Source: Frigidibacter oleivorans (GTDB taxonomy: Bacteria; Pseudomonadota; Alphaproteobacteria; Rhodobacterales; Rhodobacteraceae). From it: a stretch of 64,000 nt of DNA. The notes under the pieces were generated by a model. The model was not told the origin of the DNA. It worked only from the letters and a program-made list of their open reading frames with translations, and did no database searches. Of the stretch, positions 27,941-37,094 are shown piece after piece. The position numbers and the translations under genes were made by a program. Positions within the stretch are counted from its first letter, which is position 1; each line of letters opens with the position of its first letter. Location of the stretch: the NCBI RefSeq assembly GCF_003993775.1, contig NZ_RJRZ01000009.1:88455-152454 (forward strand), read 5' to 3'.

Positions 27941-30850
27941 TCAGGCCGGCACCGCCCCGTCCAGCACCGTATCGCAGCGCGCGCAGGTGCCGGGATGGTC
28001 GTGGCTGCCCACATCGGGCAGGATCCGCCAGCAGCGCTGGCATTTCTCGCCCTCGGCGGGTTCAAAGACCACCCCCACCCCCGGCACCTCGGGCAGGCGG
28101 AACGCCTCGTTCGGGGCCGGATCGCCGGTCAGCGACAGGTCCGAGGTGATGCAGATCTCGGCAAAGTCGACCGAGCGCAGCGCGGCCAGCACCTCGGCAT
28201 CCTCGACATGCACCACCGGCGCCGCCTCCAGCGAGGCGCCGATAACCTTGGCGGTGCGCTGCACCTCCAGCGCGGCGGTCACAACGCGCCGCACGCGGCG
28301 CAGGCTGTCCCATTTCCGCGCCAGCGGCTCGTCCAGCCAGTCCGCGGGCGTGGCCGGCATGTCCTGCAGATGCACCGAGGACTCGTCGCCCGGGAAGCGG
28401 CAGAGCCACACTTCTTCCATCGTGAAGACCAGGATCGGCGCCAGCCAGGTCACCAGCCGGTGATAGAGCAGGTCCAGAACCGTGCGCGCGGCCCGGCGGC
28501 GCGGGCTGTCGGCCGCGTCGCAATAAAGCGCGTCCTTGCGGATGTCGAAATAAACCGCCGACAAGTCCACCGTGCAGAAGGTGAACAGGGTCTGGAACAC
28601 GCCCTGGAAATCATGGGCGACATAGCCCTTGCGCACCGCGTGGTCGAGTTCCGCCAGCCGGTGCAGCACCCAGCGTTCCAGTTCCGGCATCTCGGCCGGT
28701 TCCACCCGCTCGGCCTCGGTAAAGCCGTTCAGCGCCCCCAGCAGGAAGCGCATGGTGTTGCGCAGCCGGCGATAGCTGTCGGCGGTGCCCTTCAGGATTT
28801 CCTTCCCGATCCGCAGGTCGACGGTGTAGTCCGACTGCGCCACCCACAGCCGCAGGATATCGGCGCCGTATTCGTCGATCACCTGCTGCGGCGCCACGGT
28901 GTTGCCCAGCGACTTGGACATCTTCATGCCCTTCTCGTCGAGCGTGAAGCCATGCGTCACCACCTGCCGGTAGGGCGCGCGTCCGATGGTGCCGCAGCCC
29001 TGCAGCAGCGAGGAATGGAACCAGCCGCGATGCTGGTCGGTGCCTTCCATATAGACATCGGCGATGCCGTCCGCCGTGCCGTCCGGCCGGTCGCGCAGAA
29101 CGAAGGCATGGGTAGAGCCGCTGTCGAACCAGACGTCGAGCACGTCGAAGACCTGGTCGTAGTCGTCGGCCCGGTCGCCCAGCACCTGTTCCTTGAAGCC
29201 GGGGCGATACCAGACATCCGCGCCCTCGGCCTCGAACGCCGCCTTGACGCGGGCATTCACCCCGGCATCGCGCAGCAGGAAATCCGGGTCCGTGGGTTTC
29301 GCGCCCTTCCGGGTGAAGCAGGTCAGCGGCACGCCCCAGGCGCGCTGCCGCGACAGCACCCAGTCGGGCCGCGCCGCGATCATGGAATGCAGCCGGTTGC
29401 GGCCCGAGACCGGGGTGAACTTCACCAGCTTCTCGATCGAGGCCAGCGCCCGTGCCCGGATGGTGTCGCCCTCGGCGCCCATCCCGTCCTTCAGCGGCCG
29501 GTCGATCGCCACGAACCATTGCGGCGTGTTGCGATAGATCAGCGGCGCCTTCGACCGCCAGCTGTGCGGATAGCTGTGCTTCAGCTTGCCCTTGGCGAAC
29601 AGCGCGCCCGCCCCGTGCAGCGCCTTGATGTTGCTGACATTGGCGGGGCCTTCCTTGCCGTCGGGCAGGATGATCGCCTGCCCGCCGAAAACCGGCAGGT
29701 CGGCGCGATAGGATCCGTCCGGCTCCACATTATAGGTCATCGGCAGGTTGTGCCGCAGCCCCAGTTGGTAGTCGTCATCGCCATGGCTGGGCGCGGTATG
29801 GACGAAGCCGGTGCCCGCGTCGTCGGTGACATGCTCGCCCGGCAGCATCGGGACGTCAAAGTCCCATTCGCCGCTGCCACCCTCGATCCCGCGATAGGGA
29901 TGAGCGAGGGTGACATGCGCCAGTTCGTCCGCCGTCACGTCGCCCAGACGGCGGAACATGCCCGGTTCCAGCTTGGCCGCCTTCATCACCGCCTCAGCCA
30001 GCTTGTCGGCCAGAACCAGCGTCTCGCCGATCCGGGCGGTGCTGTCCTCGGGGCGGCCCGTCACCTCGTAGAGCCCATAGGCGATGTCCGGGTTGAAGGC
30101 GACGGCGCGGTTCTGCGGGATGGTCCAGGGGGTCGTGGTCCAGATGACGACCTTGGCGCCGGCGAGCTGCCCTTCGGCGCCCACCACCGGAAACCGCACC
30201 CAGACCTGGTGGCTGGTATGGTCGTGATACTCGACCTCGGCCTCGGCCAGCGCGGTCTTTTCCACCGGCGACCACATCACCGGCTTCGAGCCCTGATAGA
30301 GCGAGCCGTTCATCAGGAAGGTCATGAATTCCTCGGCGATCACCGCCTCGGCGTGGAAATCCATGGTCAGGTAGGGATCGGCCCAGTTGCCGGTGACGCC
30401 GAGGCGCTGGAACTCCTCGCGCTGGATGTCCACCCAGCCCTCGGCGAAGCGGCGGCATTCCTGCCGGAAGGCCACTACATCCACATCGTCCTTGTTCAGA
30501 CCCTTCGCCCGGTACTGCTCCTCGATCTTCCATTCGATCGGCAGGCCGTGGCAGTCCCAGCCCGGCACATAGCGCGCGTCGAAGCCCATCATCTGATGGC
30601 TGCGCACGATCATGTCCTTGATCGTCTTGTTCAGCGCGTGGCCGATATGCAGATGCCCGTTCGCATAGGGCGGTCCGTCATGCAGGGTGAAGGGCTGGCG
30701 CCCCGCCTTGCCGCGCAGCCGGTCGTAGATGCCGATCCGCGCCCAGCGGTCCAGCCAGCCCGGTTCGCGCTGCGGCAGGCCCGCGCGCATCGGGAAGTCG
30801 GTTTCCGGCAGGAAGACGGTGGAACGATAGTCGGGGGTCTCGGCAGACAT
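27941..30850 (-). CDS. ileS: isoleucyl-tRNA synthetase
   Basis: Class Ia synthetase charging tRNA-Ile, with editing of valine. HIGH motif in GHLHIGHALNK (about residues 66-76), CP1 editing domain (WTTTPWTIPQNRAVAF), KMSKS in KGMKMSKSLGN, and a C-terminal zinc knuckle CQRCW...CARC. Length 969 aa, the bacterial IleS1 type. ATG 30850 has GAAGGA 9 nt upstream; ATG 30874 is possible but adds Arg/Pro. Divergent from the globin gene, with two hairpins in its leader region. Confidence 0.97.
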   Translation of the reverse strand: MSAETPDYRSTVFLPETDFPMRAGLPQREPGWLDRWARIGIYDRLRGKAGRQPFTLHDGPPYANGHLHIGHALNKTIKDMIVRSHQMMGFDARYVPGWDCHGLPIEWKIEEQYRAKGLNKDDVDVVAFRQECRRFAEGWVDIQREEFQRLGVTGNWADPYLTMDFHAEAVIAEEFMTFLMNGSLYQGSKPVMWSPVEKTALAEAEVEYHDHTSHQVWVRFPVVGAEGQLAGAKVVIWTTTPWTIPQNRAVAFNPDIAYGLYEVTGRPEDSTARIGETLVLADKLAEAVMKAAKLEPGMFRRLGDVTADELAHVTLAHPYRGIEGGSGEWDFDVPMLPGEHVTDDAGTGFVHTAPSHGDDDYQLGLRHNLPMTYNVEPDGSYRADLPVFGGQAIILPDGKEGPANVSNIKALHGAGALFAKGKLKHSYPHSWRSKAPLIYRNTPQWFVAIDRPLKDGMGAEGDTIRARALASIEKLVKFTPVSGRNRLHSMIAARPDWVLSRQRAWGVPLTCFTRKGAKPTDPDFLLRDAGVNARVKAAFEAEGADVWYRPGFKEQVLGDRADDYDQVFDVLDVWFDSGSTHAFVLRDRPDGTADGIADVYMEGTDQHRGWFHSSLLQGCGTIGRAPYRQVVTHGFTLDEKGMKMSKSLGNTVAPQQVIDEYGADILRLWVAQSDYTVDLRIGKEILKGTADSYRRLRNTMRFLLGALNGFTEAERVEPAEMPELERWVLHRLAELDHAVRKGYVAHDFQGVFQTLFTFCTVDLSAVYFDIRKDALYCDAADSPRRRAARTVLDLLYHRLVTWLAPILVFTMEEVWLCRFPGDESSVHLQDMPATPADWLDEPLARKWDSLRRVRRVVTAALEVQRTAKVIGASLEAAPVVHVEDAEVLAALRSVDFAEICITSDLSLTGDPAPNEAFRLPEVPGVGVVFEPAEGEKCQRCWRILPDVGSHDHPGTCARCDTVLDGAVPA

Positions 30851-30911
30851 GAATGCGGTCCTTCGGGGGGCCATGTGGCGGGGGGCCGTCTGGCCCGGAT
30901 CGGTCGGAACG

Positions 30912-30970
30912 GGGGCGTTCGCCCCTGGCAGGCGCTCTCACCCGGCGGTCCTGAGGTTCAGGACGCCGGG
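30912..30970 (-). promoter_or_regulatory. two strong hairpins in the ileS upstream region
   Basis: Hairpin 1: GGGGC-GTTC-GCCCC (30912-30925). Hairpin 2: CCCGGC(G)GTCCTGA - GGT - TCAGGACGCCGGG (30941-30970), a 13-bp stem with one bulged G and a 3-nt loop. They lie 62-120 nt upstream of the ileS start. If transcribed from further right they would form a structured leader; as DNA, hairpin 2 is a long palindrome suited to a dimeric regulator shared with the divergent globin gene. No T-box features were seen. Confidence 0.5.
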
Positions 30971-31116
30971 CCGCTAATTCGACCGAAGGAACGGATCGCC
31001 AGCCGGGTCATGGGCGCCTTATAGGAAAGGGCCATCGCCGCGTAAAGATGGCGGCCCGCCGGGCTGCGGCAAAGGCCCCCGTTGCGTCCGCGCCCCCGGC
31101 GCGGCAAGAGGCGGGC

Positions 31117-31524
31117 ATGAGCACGCCGCCCCCGCCCCGCTTTCCCGTCACGCGCGACCAGATCGACCGGGTCGTCGCCGCCTTCTACGCGCAGGTCCGG
31201 CGCGAGCCGGTTCTGGGGCCGGTCTTCGCCGCCCATGTCACCGACTGGACCACGCATGAGGCGAAGATCGCCGCCTTCTGGCGCAACGCGATCCTGATGG
31301 ACCGCGGCTATGACGGCAGCCCGATGCGGGCGCATCTGCAGGCGGGCGACGTGCGGGCAGACCATTTCCCCCGCTGGCTGGCGCTGTTCGACGCGACGCT
31401 GGCCCGCGAACTGCCGCCGGACGTGGCGGCGGCGTGGTCGGCGCTGGCCCATCGCATCGGTCAGGGGTTGCGCATGGGCGTGGCCGAGGTCGAGACGCGC
31501 GGCGGGGTACCCGTCCTGCGCTAG
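31117..31524 (+). CDS. group III truncated hemoglobin
   Basis: 135-residue heme protein of the TrHb3 class. FYAQVRREPVLGPVFAAHV is the shortened N-terminal region, WTTHEAKIAAFWRNAIL the B/C-E helices, and HFPRWLALFDATL supplies the proximal His of helix F (about residue 81). Proposed roles of this class are NO or oxygen chemistry in the cytosol. ATG 31117 has AAGAGG upstream; an earlier frame-open stretch is Ala/Pro-rich. Convergent with ycjF, 32 bp apart. Confidence 0.9.
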   Translation: MSTPPPPRFPVTRDQIDRVVAAFYAQVRREPVLGPVFAAHVTDWTTHEAKIAAFWRNAILMDRGYDGSPMRAHLQAGDVRADHFPRWLALFDATLARELPPDVAAAWSALAHRIGQGLRMGVAEVETRGGVPVLR

Positions 31525-31556
31525 GCGGTGCTGCACCGGAAGGTGCGGCGCCGACC

Positions 31557-32588
31557 CTAGTCCTTCCCCCCCGGGAACAGCCCGGCCAGCCCCCGCCCGA
31601 TCAGGTTCGACACCCGGGGCCGGGGCAGCGCGGCGAAGGGCAGCGGGCGGCAGACTTCCATCGCGGCCACGCCGACGCGGGCGGTCAGCGCGCCGTTCAC
31701 CACCCCCTCGCCGAAGCGGCGCGAGACCTTGGACAACAGCCCCCCGCCCGCCACCGTTTCCACCAGATCGTCGCCCACCGCCACGGCCCCCGTGGCCACC
31801 AGATGCGTGACCACCGTCCGCATCAGCCGCCAGCTGCCGAAGGTGCCGGCGCGGCCGCCGTAGATTTCCGCGATCCGCCGCACCATCCGCAGGTTTGCGG
31901 CCAGCGCGGCAAAGACATCGGCCAGCGCCAGCGGCACCAGCGCCGTCACCGCGGCCACGCTGCGTGCCGCTGCCTCGACCTCGCGCCGCGCGACGATGTC
32001 GAGCGGGCCCAGCAGTTCGGTCTCGGCCAGGTGCAGCAGCGCATCCGCGTCGAACACCTCGTCCGCCCGCGCCGCCAGCCGGTCGCGGCCCCATCGCAGG
32101 TCGGCCCGCCCGGCATAGAGCGATTGCAGATGGTCCGTCACCCGGCGCGCGGCCTTCAGGTCGCCCGAGGATTGTGCCCGCGCCGCCTCGGCCTGGACCC
32201 GGTCGAGCCGCGCGAGCCGGGCATAGGCCGCAAGCTCGCGGAAGGCCACCAGCGCCGCCGCCAGCAGGAACAGCCCGATCAGCACCGTCGCCGCCCAGCC
32301 CAGCACCGGGTTGCGCGCCATCAGCCCGGTGACGAAGCTCCACGCCGCCATCGACAGCAGGAACGAGAACAGCGCCCCCGCCGTCGCCCAGAAGAAGCGC
32401 CCGATGCGCGAGGGCGGCCGCGCGGCGAGCCGCGTTGCCAGCCGCAGCGCCTGCGCATTCGCGGCCTCGACCTCGGGCACCGGCGGCGCGCTGGCGGGGT
32501 CGAAGGCGGGCGGGTCGTCGCGGTCGATCAGTACCGGGCCGCGCGGCAGGGGGGCACGGGGCGGGGAACGGGGGGTATCGTCGCTCAT
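31557..32588 (-). CDS. ycjF: YcjF family inner-membrane protein (UPF0283 / TIGR01620)
   Basis: 343-residue inner-membrane protein. A Pro-rich cytosolic N-terminus (1-60) is followed by two membrane helices (about 65-87 and 94-116, GRFFWATAGALFSFLLSM and LGWAATVLIGLFLLAAALVA), then a long cytosolic domain ending in the family block GGRAGTFGSWRLMRTVVTHLVATGAVAVGDD. In enterobacteria ycjX-ycjF belong to the phage-shock regulon. It overlaps the upstream ycjX gene by 4 nt. Molecular function is not established. Confidence 0.88.
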   Translation of the reverse strand: MSDDTPRSPPRAPLPRGPVLIDRDDPPAFDPASAPPVPEVEAANAQALRLATRLAARPPSRIGRFFWATAGALFSFLLSMAAWSFVTGLMARNPVLGWAATVLIGLFLLAAALVAFRELAAYARLARLDRVQAEAARAQSSGDLKAARRVTDHLQSLYAGRADLRWGRDRLAARADEVFDADALLHLAETELLGPLDIVARREVEAAARSVAAVTALVPLALADVFAALAANLRMVRRIAEIYGGRAGTFGSWRLMRTVVTHLVATGAVAVGDDLVETVAGGGLLSKVSRRFGEGVVNGALTARVGVAAMEVCRPLPFAALPRPRVSNLIGRGLAGLFPGGKD

Positions 32589-34015
32589 CTCAGCCGGTCT
32601 CCGATCAGGAATTCCGCGGCACGGTCCAGCCGGATATGCGGCGGCCCCTCGCCCGGCGCCAGCCGCAGCACCGCCGGCAAAAAGGCCATCGCGCCGTAAT
32701 CGGCATCGAGCCAGCGGTCGGCCCCCTGCCGCGCCGGCACCAGCAGATGTGCCGGATCGGCGGGCAGGTCGCCCGGCCAGAAGGCCGCCTGCCGCAACCG
32801 CCCCGTCGCCGGGTCCAGCAGCCGGCCGCGCACCGCAGGCAGGGTGCCGCCCTCATGCGGCAGATCCTCTTCCACCGTCGCCCGCAGCGCCGCGATGGAC
32901 ATGGCCGCCGTCTTCGCTCCGGCGAAATCGGCCCGGTCCCGCGCCTCGCGCAGCATCGCCTCGACGATGGCGGTCAGCTGCGGATGCTGGCTGTGATGCA
33001 GATGGTCGGCCTTGGTCGCGGCGAAGAGGATGCGTTCCACCCGCCGCCCGCCCAGCAGTTGCGTCAGCCAGCCGGCCCGGCCCGGGCGGAAGGCCGACAG
33101 GATCTCGGCCATGGCGCGGCGCAGGTCGTCGACGGCGCGGGGGCCGGCATGGATGGCGCCCAAGGCATCGACCAGCACCACCTGCCGGTCGATCCGGGCG
33201 AAATGGTCGCGGAAGAACGGGCGCACCACCTTCGACTTGTAGGCCTCGAACCGCCGTTCCATCTCGCGCCACAGGCTGCCGCGCCCGGGGGTCGCGGGCT
33301 TCATCAGCGGCGCGAAGGTCAGCGCGGGCGATCCCGCCATCTCGCCCGGCAGCAGGAACCGGCCCGGGGTGCAGTCGGCCCAGCCCGCCGCCCGCGCCGC
33401 GACCAGATAGGCGGCAAAGGCCTCGGCCAGCCGCTTGGCCACGGGTTCCGCCATCGGCGCCGAACCGTCGGTCGCCCCCGCCGCGGCCAGGAAGTCCGCC
33501 GCCTCGGGCCGGCTGGCGATGCGGTCCAGCACTTCGCCCGCCCAGTCGGCATAGCTGCGATCCATCAGCCCGAGGTCCAGCAGCCATTCGCCGGGATAGT
33601 CCACGATGTCCAGGTGCACGGTGCGCAGGCCGCGCAACCCGCCCAGCATCCCCTGCGGCCGCACCCGGAAGGACAGCCGCAATTCGCTGACCGCGCGCGT
33701 GCTGTCGGGCCAGTGCGGGTCGGGGCCGGTCATCGCCGCCAGATGCGTCTCGAAATCGAAGCGCGGCACGGTGACGTCGGGCTGCGGCTGCAGGAACACC
33801 GCCTCTATGGCGCCGTCGCGGGCGGCGCGCAGTTGCGGCATCCGCCCGCGGTCCAGCAGGTTCGCCACCAGCGAGGTGATGAAGACGGTCTTGCCCGCCC
33901 GGCTGAGCCCGGTCACCCCCAGCCGGATCACCGGTTCGAAGAAGGCCTCGGTGACCGAGGCGCCGAGCCCCCCCACCCCGCGCGCCAGCCCGTCCGCGAT
34001 GTCGCCGATACCCAA
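32585..34015 (-). CDS. ycjX: YcjX family P-loop GTPase-like protein
   Basis: 476-residue nucleotide-binding protein of the YcjX family. Walker A is GLSRAGKTVFITSLVANLL (about residues 34-52); DIVDYPGEWLLDL, WADCTPGRFLLPG and RILFAATKADHLHHSQHP are family blocks, the last resembling the G4 TKxD motif. Start TTG 34015 gives MGIGDIADGLARG and is preceded by AAAGGG; no ATG fits. Paired with ycjF; in E. coli the pair is induced by envelope stress. Exact function unknown. Confidence 0.88.
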   Translation of the reverse strand: MGIGDIADGLARGVGGLGASVTEAFFEPVIRLGVTGLSRAGKTVFITSLVANLLDRGRMPQLRAARDGAIEAVFLQPQPDVTVPRFDFETHLAAMTGPDPHWPDSTRAVSELRLSFRVRPQGMLGGLRGLRTVHLDIVDYPGEWLLDLGLMDRSYADWAGEVLDRIASRPEAADFLAAAGATDGSAPMAEPVAKRLAEAFAAYLVAARAAGWADCTPGRFLLPGEMAGSPALTFAPLMKPATPGRGSLWREMERRFEAYKSKVVRPFFRDHFARIDRQVVLVDALGAIHAGPRAVDDLRRAMAEILSAFRPGRAGWLTQLLGGRRVERILFAATKADHLHHSQHPQLTAIVEAMLREARDRADFAGAKTAAMSIAALRATVEEDLPHEGGTLPAVRGRLLDPATGRLRQAAFWPGDLPADPAHLLVPARQGADRWLDADYGAMAFLPAVLRLAPGEGPPHIRLDRAAEFLIGDRLR

Positions 34016-34065
34016 TCCGCCGCCCTTTCGTTTTCCGATAGATAGGCCGGCGGCGGCGGAATGTG

Positions 34066-34140
34066 GAGGGGGTGCGCCGATGGGCGAGGGTGCCGCCTGC
34101 CCCCTCACGCTCCCCCGAGTATAGTTCCGCCGACAGGAAG
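34066..34140. repeat. diverged second copy of the intergenic repeat
   Basis: GAGGGGG (34066-34072) can pair with CCCCCTC (34100-34106), followed by ACGCTCCCCCGAGTATAGTT and a trailing GACAGGAAG. The order (G/C hairpin, CTCCCCCG-GTAT, CAGAAG-like end) matches the element at 12881-12940. It sits between the divergent ycjX and truA genes, so it may overlap their promoters. Confidence 0.4.
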
Positions 34141-34189
34141 CCGGGGCCGGTTCATTGCCAAAACCCCCGCCCCGCGCTAGGGCGGGACC

Positions 34190-34957
34190 ATGCCCCGCTT
34201 CGCGCTTCTCATCGACTATGACGGCACGCCCTTTTCCGGCTGGCAGCGGCAGGCCGGGCAGCCTTCGGTGCAGGCGGCGGTGGAGGCGGCGATCCGGCGG
34301 CTGGAGCCGGAGGCGCCCGGCATCGCCGCGGCGGGGCGCACGGATGCGGGGGTCCATGCCACGGGGCAGGTCGCGCATTGCGATCTGGCGAAGGACTGGG
34401 ATCCGTTCCGCCTGTCCGAGGCGCTGAACCATCACCTGCGGCCGCAGCCGGTGGCGGTGCTGCGCGCGGCGCGGGTGGCAGAGGACTTCCACGCCCGCTT
34501 TTCGGCCACCGAGCGGCGCTATCTGTTCCGGCTGGTGGCGCGGCGGGCGCCGGTGACCCATGACCGCGGTCTGGTCTGGCAGGTGCAGAACGCGCTGGAC
34601 CTGACGGCGATGCGGGCCGGGGCGGCGCATCTGACCGGCCATCACGACTTCACCACCTTCCGGTCCAGCATGTGCCAGTCGGCGAGCCCGGTGAAGACGC
34701 TGGACGAGATCGGGATCGAGTCGCTGCCGGTGCCAGGCGGGGTGGAATACCGCTTCCGGCTGCGGGCGCGCAGCTTCCTGCACAACCAGGTGCGTTCCAT
34801 CGTCGGCACGCTGGAACGGGTGGGCGCCGGGGCCTGGGCGCCAGAGGACGTGCGGCGGGCGCTGGAGGCGCGCGACCGCGCTGCCTGCGGCCCGGTCTGC
34901 CCGCCGCAGGGCCTGTACCTGACCGGCGTGGCCTATCCGGCCGATCCCTTCGCCTGA
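34190..34957 (+). CDS. truA: tRNA pseudouridine(38-40) synthase TruA
   Basis: Makes pseudouridine at positions 38-40 of the tRNA anticodon arm. The catalytic Asp is in [17 protein letters not shown] (about residue 53). [16 protein letters not shown] opens the protein, and [13 protein letters not shown] near residues 198-210 is the conserved second domain motif. Length 255 aa is normal. Convergent with the exonuclease gene, 13-bp gap. Confidence 0.96.
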   Translation: MPRFALLIDYDGTPFSGWQRQAGQPSVQAAVEAAIRRLEPEAPGIAAAGRTDAGVHATGQVAHCDLAKDWDPFRLSEALNHHLRPQPVAVLRAARVAEDFHARFSATERRYLFRLVARRAPVTHDRGLVWQVQNALDLTAMRAGAAHLTGHHDFTTFRSSMCQSASPVKTLDEIGIESLPVPGGVEYRFRLRARSFLHNQVRSIVGTLERVGAGAWAPEDVRRALEARDRAACGPVCPPQGLYLTGVAYPADPFA

Positions 34958-34970
34958 CCGCGCCAGCGGG

Positions 34971-37094
34971 TCAGCCGTTCAGGTCGCGCAGCAGCCGGCC
35001 ATGCTTGCGCATCTCGACCAGCACCTCGGCGAAGGTGGCGATGCCGCGCGCCTTCAGCATCGGGATCAGCCGCAGCAGCGCCTCGGCCGTGGCCAGCGCG
35101 TCGCCGAGCGCGGTATGCCGCGCCTCTTCGGGGATGACGATCCCCAGCCGGTGCGCCAGCGCGTCGAGGCTGTGGGTCTCGGCCTGGCCGAAGACCACCG
35201 CCGACAGCAGCACCGTGTCCAGCACCGGATTGTCGAGCGTGCCCGCCGTCTCGGCCCGGCGGCGCAGGAATTCCATGTCGAAGGGCGCGTTATGCGCCAC
35301 CAGCACCGCGCCTTCGGCAAAGCGGCGGAAGCGGCGCACCGCCTCGGCCGGGCCGGGCGCGCCCGCGACCATCGCCTCGGTGATGCCATGCACCTCGGTC
35401 GAGAGGGCGGGGATCGGCCGGCCCGGGTCCACCAGCATGTCCAGCACCTCGCCCTCGACCCGGCGGCCGTTGACGATCCGCAGCGCGGCCAGCTGCACCA
35501 TCTCGTCGCCCTGCTGCGGCAGGAGCCCGGTGGTTTCGGTGTCGAAGACCACATAGGTCAGTTCCGACAGCGGCCGGTCGGCCGCGCCTGCCGCCGGCGC
35601 GCGCGCCAGCAGGTCGAAGTCATAGACCACCGCGCGCGGCAGCGGCGCGGGCCGTCCATGGGCGCGCCGCGCCTCGGGCAGCGGCAGGCACAGCGCGGCC
35701 TGCCCCGATGCGGCGGGTTCGGGCCAGCATTCGGTGCCGTGCAGCGCCAGCACCGACCGGCCGGTGAATTCGGCGGTGCCGATCTCCAGCTCCGCCTCCA
35801 GCCAGCGGTCGAGCCGGCCCACCGGCAAGGGCGCCCCCGGCCAGAGCAGGCGCAGCATCGCGCCCGCGCCGTCGGCGGTCAGCGCGGCGGTGAAGCGGCG
35901 CGCGCCGGTATCCGCCGCGATCCGGCGGGCGAGGCCCGTCAGCAGCGCCACGATCTGGAAGGCGTCGCAGCGCAGGACCAGCGGTTCGGCCTCGGTCCGC
36001 AGGTCCAGCCCCTCGGCGGCGAAGGCGGCCTGAAGCGTGTCGGCGATGTCGCTGGCCCGCACGAAGGCGAGCGGCCACCAGCCGCCGCGCTGCGTCTCGC
36101 GCCGGGCGGCAAGGTCGGTCAGCGCCGCCGACAGCCGCTGCCCCTCGTCGGCGATGGCCGCGATCGCTGCCGCCCGGGCCGCGCCGCCCTCGTCCAGCAG
36201 CGCCGCCTCGATCTGCAGGGCGGCGGCGGGGCGGCGGATGCGGTCGAAGATGTCGTCCAGCAGCCGTTCGCGTTCGGCGTGATGGGCGAAGTCCTGCGTC
36301 ACGTCGCGCAGGGTCAGCGCATAGCCGCCGCCGTCGGCCCCATCAACCGTGCCGCTCTCCACCAGCCGCATCCGCCCGGCCAGCACCCGCCCGCCCGCGA
36401 CCGTGGCGCAGATCAGGTCGGCCGAGGCATCGGGGTCGCGCGCCGCCAGCAGCCGGGCATGGGCCTGCCGCAGCGGCGCCTCGCGCAGGTGGTCGAAGAT
36501 CGACCGGTCCAGCCCCGGCGGCATCCCGCCGCCCAGAATCTCGGTCGCGGGGCCGTTGTAGAACACCAGCTGATGCCCCGCCGTGCACAGCAGCACCGCC
36601 ACCGGCACATCCGCCAGCAGCGCCTCGAGCCGCGCCTTCTCGTCCGCCAGCCGGGCGGTTTCGCGGGCAACGGCAAAGGCCAGCGCATCCCGCGTTTCGG
36701 CCAGGGTCAGCGTCACCGCCTGCGCCGCGGGGGCAAGATCGCCCAGATAGGGAGCGGTTTCCCGGTCCAGCGCCGGGCCGACGGGCGCATGGGCGCGGGC
36801 GCGCAGCCCGCCCGCCAGCCGTTCCACGGCGCGGGCCACATGTTCGTCGAAGAGGAACCAGATGCCGGCGGTCAGCGCGAGGATACCGACCCCCGCCACC
36901 ACCCCCACCTGCACGAAGGCGGCGCGGATGAAGGGGGCCTGCACCACGCCCGGCAGTGCCGCCTGATCCAGATGGCGAAAGCCCAGCCACAGCCCTGCCG
37001 CCACCGCCGCCCAGCCCCCCAGACAGAGCGCCGCGAAGAACAGCCCGATGCGCAGGCGCAGGTTCAGCCGGGCCAGCCCCGGGGCGCCGCTCAT
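34971..37094 (-). CDS. membrane sensor-kinase-like protein fused to a DEDDh (DnaQ-type) exonuclease
   Basis: 707-residue composite protein, last gene of the acetate cluster. Two membrane helices (about 15-38 and 60-82) flank a short extracytoplasmic loop. Next is a HAMP/coiled-coil-like linker (83-160), a PAS-like domain (about 161-270, with DVPVAVLLCTAGHQLVFYNGP), then a region resembling a histidine-kinase dimerisation helix, in which the phospho-acceptor His is absent (FDRIRRPAAALQIEAALL, 283-300), and a weak ATPase-like stretch (to about 475) without N- or G-boxes. The C-terminus (510-690) is a 3'-5' exonuclease with the full set D518, E520, D606, H660, D665. Overlaps the receiver gene by 4 nt. 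Soluble homologues with the same neighbours occur in Pseudomonas (PA3232 region); function unknown. Confidence 0.88.
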   Translation of the reverse strand: MSGAPGLARLNLRLRIGLFFAALCLGGWAAVAAGLWLGFRHLDQAALPGVVQAPFIRAAFVQVGVVAGVGILALTAGIWFLFDEHVARAVERLAGGLRARAHAPVGPALDRETAPYLGDLAPAAQAVTLTLAETRDALAFAVARETARLADEKARLEALLADVPVAVLLCTAGHQLVFYNGPATEILGGGMPPGLDRSIFDHLREAPLRQAHARLLAARDPDASADLICATVAGGRVLAGRMRLVESGTVDGADGGGYALTLRDVTQDFAHHAERERLLDDIFDRIRRPAAALQIEAALLDEGGAARAAAIAAIADEGQRLSAALTDLAARRETQRGGWWPLAFVRASDIADTLQAAFAAEGLDLRTEAEPLVLRCDAFQIVALLTGLARRIAADTGARRFTAALTADGAGAMLRLLWPGAPLPVGRLDRWLEAELEIGTAEFTGRSVLALHGTECWPEPAASGQAALCLPLPEARRAHGRPAPLPRAVVYDFDLLARAPAAGAADRPLSELTYVVFDTETTGLLPQQGDEMVQLAALRIVNGRRVEGEVLDMLVDPGRPIPALSTEVHGITEAMVAGAPGPAEAVRRFRRFAEGAVLVAHNAPFDMEFLRRRAETAGTLDNPVLDTVLLSAVVFGQAETHSLDALAHRLGIVIPEEARHTALGDALATAEALLRLIPMLKARGIATFAEVLVEMRKHGRLLRDLNG

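Noticed and set aside
27995..31024. 1009-codon plus-strand frame opposite ileS
   Set aside because: Mirror image of IleS coding sequence; no motif, and it would run through the ileS leader hairpins.
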